Shown here: piece after piece, positions 5,827 through 6,464 of the stretch
Layout: each line of letters begins with the position of its first letter
Position numbering within the stretch: the stretch's first letter is position 1
Source: Thermodesulfobacterium sp.
Lineage (GTDB): Bacteria; Desulfobacterota; Thermodesulfobacteria; Thermodesulfobacteriales; Thermodesulfobacteriaceae
DNA length: 6,464 nucleotides
Assembly (NCBI GenBank): GCA_021163085.1
Contig: JAGGXL010000071.1
Coordinates: 1-6,464, forward strand
Direction: 5' to 3'
Translations under genes and position numbers: made by a program
Notes under the pieces: generated by a model
Database searches by the model: none
What the model saw: the letters and a program-made list of their open reading frames with translations, nothing else
What the model was told of the DNA's origin: nothing

Positions 5827-6464
5827 TATAAAATATTGTATTTCAAATCGTTACCACTTATTTCATTCAGTACAAGACCTGTTAAAATTTTGGGATAAAA
5901 ATATGTGCATTTATGAGGCATAAGTTTTTGAGAAAGGGCTACCTTTTTTAAAATCTCAGAAGAAATGGAGGGAAATACAACACCTAATGCACCTTTGCTA
6001 ACTTCTTTTAGCAGTTCTCTTATATCTGAAATAAATTTTACTTTTCCCTTCTCTTTTAGAACTTCTTCTTTTACTTTTAAAATTTTTTCAAAAACTTGCA
6101 AAAAGTTATAAAGTGGTATTTTTGAGAAAACAGAATCTCTACTTTTTATATCTTCAAAAACTTTATCTTTTAAAGAAAAGATTTTTATCTCCTTGCCGAA
6201 AAGAATGCCATATTCCTTAGATTTATCTTTAAAATATTGGTTTATTTCTATACTTTCATTTATTTTCAAGGTTTTCTTTTGATTTGCAAATTTACACATT
6301 TCTTTTATTAACTCTTCTGCATTTTCAAGATAATAGGCCCTATGAGTGGGAAGCATAAGCAAATTTTCATCTTCTAAGGGAGAAATATACATAGATATAT
6401 AATTATAATCTTTTGAAGAGCTTTTTCCGTAAATACTTTCCATATATTCCTTAAATCTTAAAGC
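5826..6464 (-). CDS. DUF1015 family protein, C-terminal part (cut by window edge)
   Basis: The reading frame is open to the right edge, so the first 212 residues visible here are the C-terminal portion of a longer protein. DUF1015 members are usually around 400 residues. An internal ATG at 6443 is not the start: codons before it (ALRFKEY) continue the family pattern of a DGHHRY...ALRY segment leading to NYISMYISPL. LPTHR (38-42) and the terminal block MPHKCTYFYPKILTGLVL (182-199) are strong family signatures. The family is conserved in anaerobic bacteria and archaea, and its function is not established. The part containing any N-terminal active site is outside the window. The protein looks cytoplasmic and lysine-rich. 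It is the furthest-upstream visible gene of the minus-strand operon and its stop overlaps the next ATG by 1 nt. Any promoter lies beyond the window. Confidence 0.85.
   Translation of the reverse strand, partial: ALRFKEYMESIYGKSSSKDYNYISMYISPLEDENLLMLPTHRAYYLENAEELIKEMCKFANQKKTLKINESIEINQYFKDKSKEYGILFGKEIKIFSLKDKVFEDIKSRDSVFSKIPLYNFLQVFEKILKVKEEVLKEKGKVKFISDIRELLKEVSKGALGVVFPSISSEILKKVALSQKLMPHKCTYFYPKILTGLVLNEISGNDLKYNIL

Noticed and set aside
6441..6443. ATG at 6443 as the true start of the DUF1015 protein
   Set aside because: The frame stays open to the window edge, upstream codons match the family, there is no SD, and the product would be about half the usual length.

Overview
The window is AT-rich DNA with lysine-, glutamate- and isoleucine-rich proteins, strong Shine-Dalgarno (SD) sequences and sigma70-type promoters. 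This suggests a low-GC, probably thermophilic and anaerobic bacterium. A stand-alone small siroheme sulfite reductase-like protein beside ilvC and hemL fits sulfur-metabolising groups such as Thermodesulfobacteria or related Desulfobacterota. That placement is an inference from gene content and protein style, not from a marker gene.

Layout. Bases 1-445 hold no convincing gene, only short open stretches that look like decayed or chance coding sequence. At 446-474 there is a near-consensus promoter (TTGAAA-N17-TATAAT), followed by an SD and a plus-strand gene (517-1158) for a 213-residue siroheme/[4Fe-4S] protein of the small assimilatory-type sulfite reductase family. A 300-base gap follows. 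It carries a second good promoter (TTGACA-N17-TATGGT) and, just downstream of it, an isolated GC-rich perfect palindrome (GGTGCCGGCACC). Next is ilvC (1459-2457), class I ketol-acid reductoisomerase with all its catalytic residues. ilvC ends at a short GC-rich hairpin (2465-2482) with T-rich tracts on both sides, which can serve as a terminator for both convergent transcripts.

The rest (2490-6464) is one tightly packed minus-strand operon, read from right to left: a DUF1015-family protein cut by the right window edge, a small eight-cysteine protein resembling the YkgJ/CxxCxxCC family, an NAD-dependent sugar-nucleotide epimerase, a FucA/AraD-type class II aldolase, and hemL (glutamate-1-semialdehyde aminomutase). 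Three junctions are 1-nt TAATG overlaps or a 1-nt gap. The hemL start lies 17 nt inside the aldolase gene and has its own strong SD. The promoter of this operon is outside the window.

How the genes fit together. HemL makes 5-aminolevulinate, the precursor of siroheme and heme, so the siroheme protein at 517-1158 is a downstream consumer of that pathway although it is transcribed separately. IlvC serves valine, leucine and isoleucine synthesis. The epimerase and aldolase suggest sugar or nucleotide-sugar metabolism. Why they share a transcript with hemL, a Cys-cluster protein and DUF1015 is not evident from the sequence. I found no mobile element, CRISPR array, tRNA or rRNA, and no clear new defence or metabolic system. 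The points most worth checking are the unusual C-X4-C spacing in the siroheme protein, the ilvC leader palindrome, and the mixed operon.
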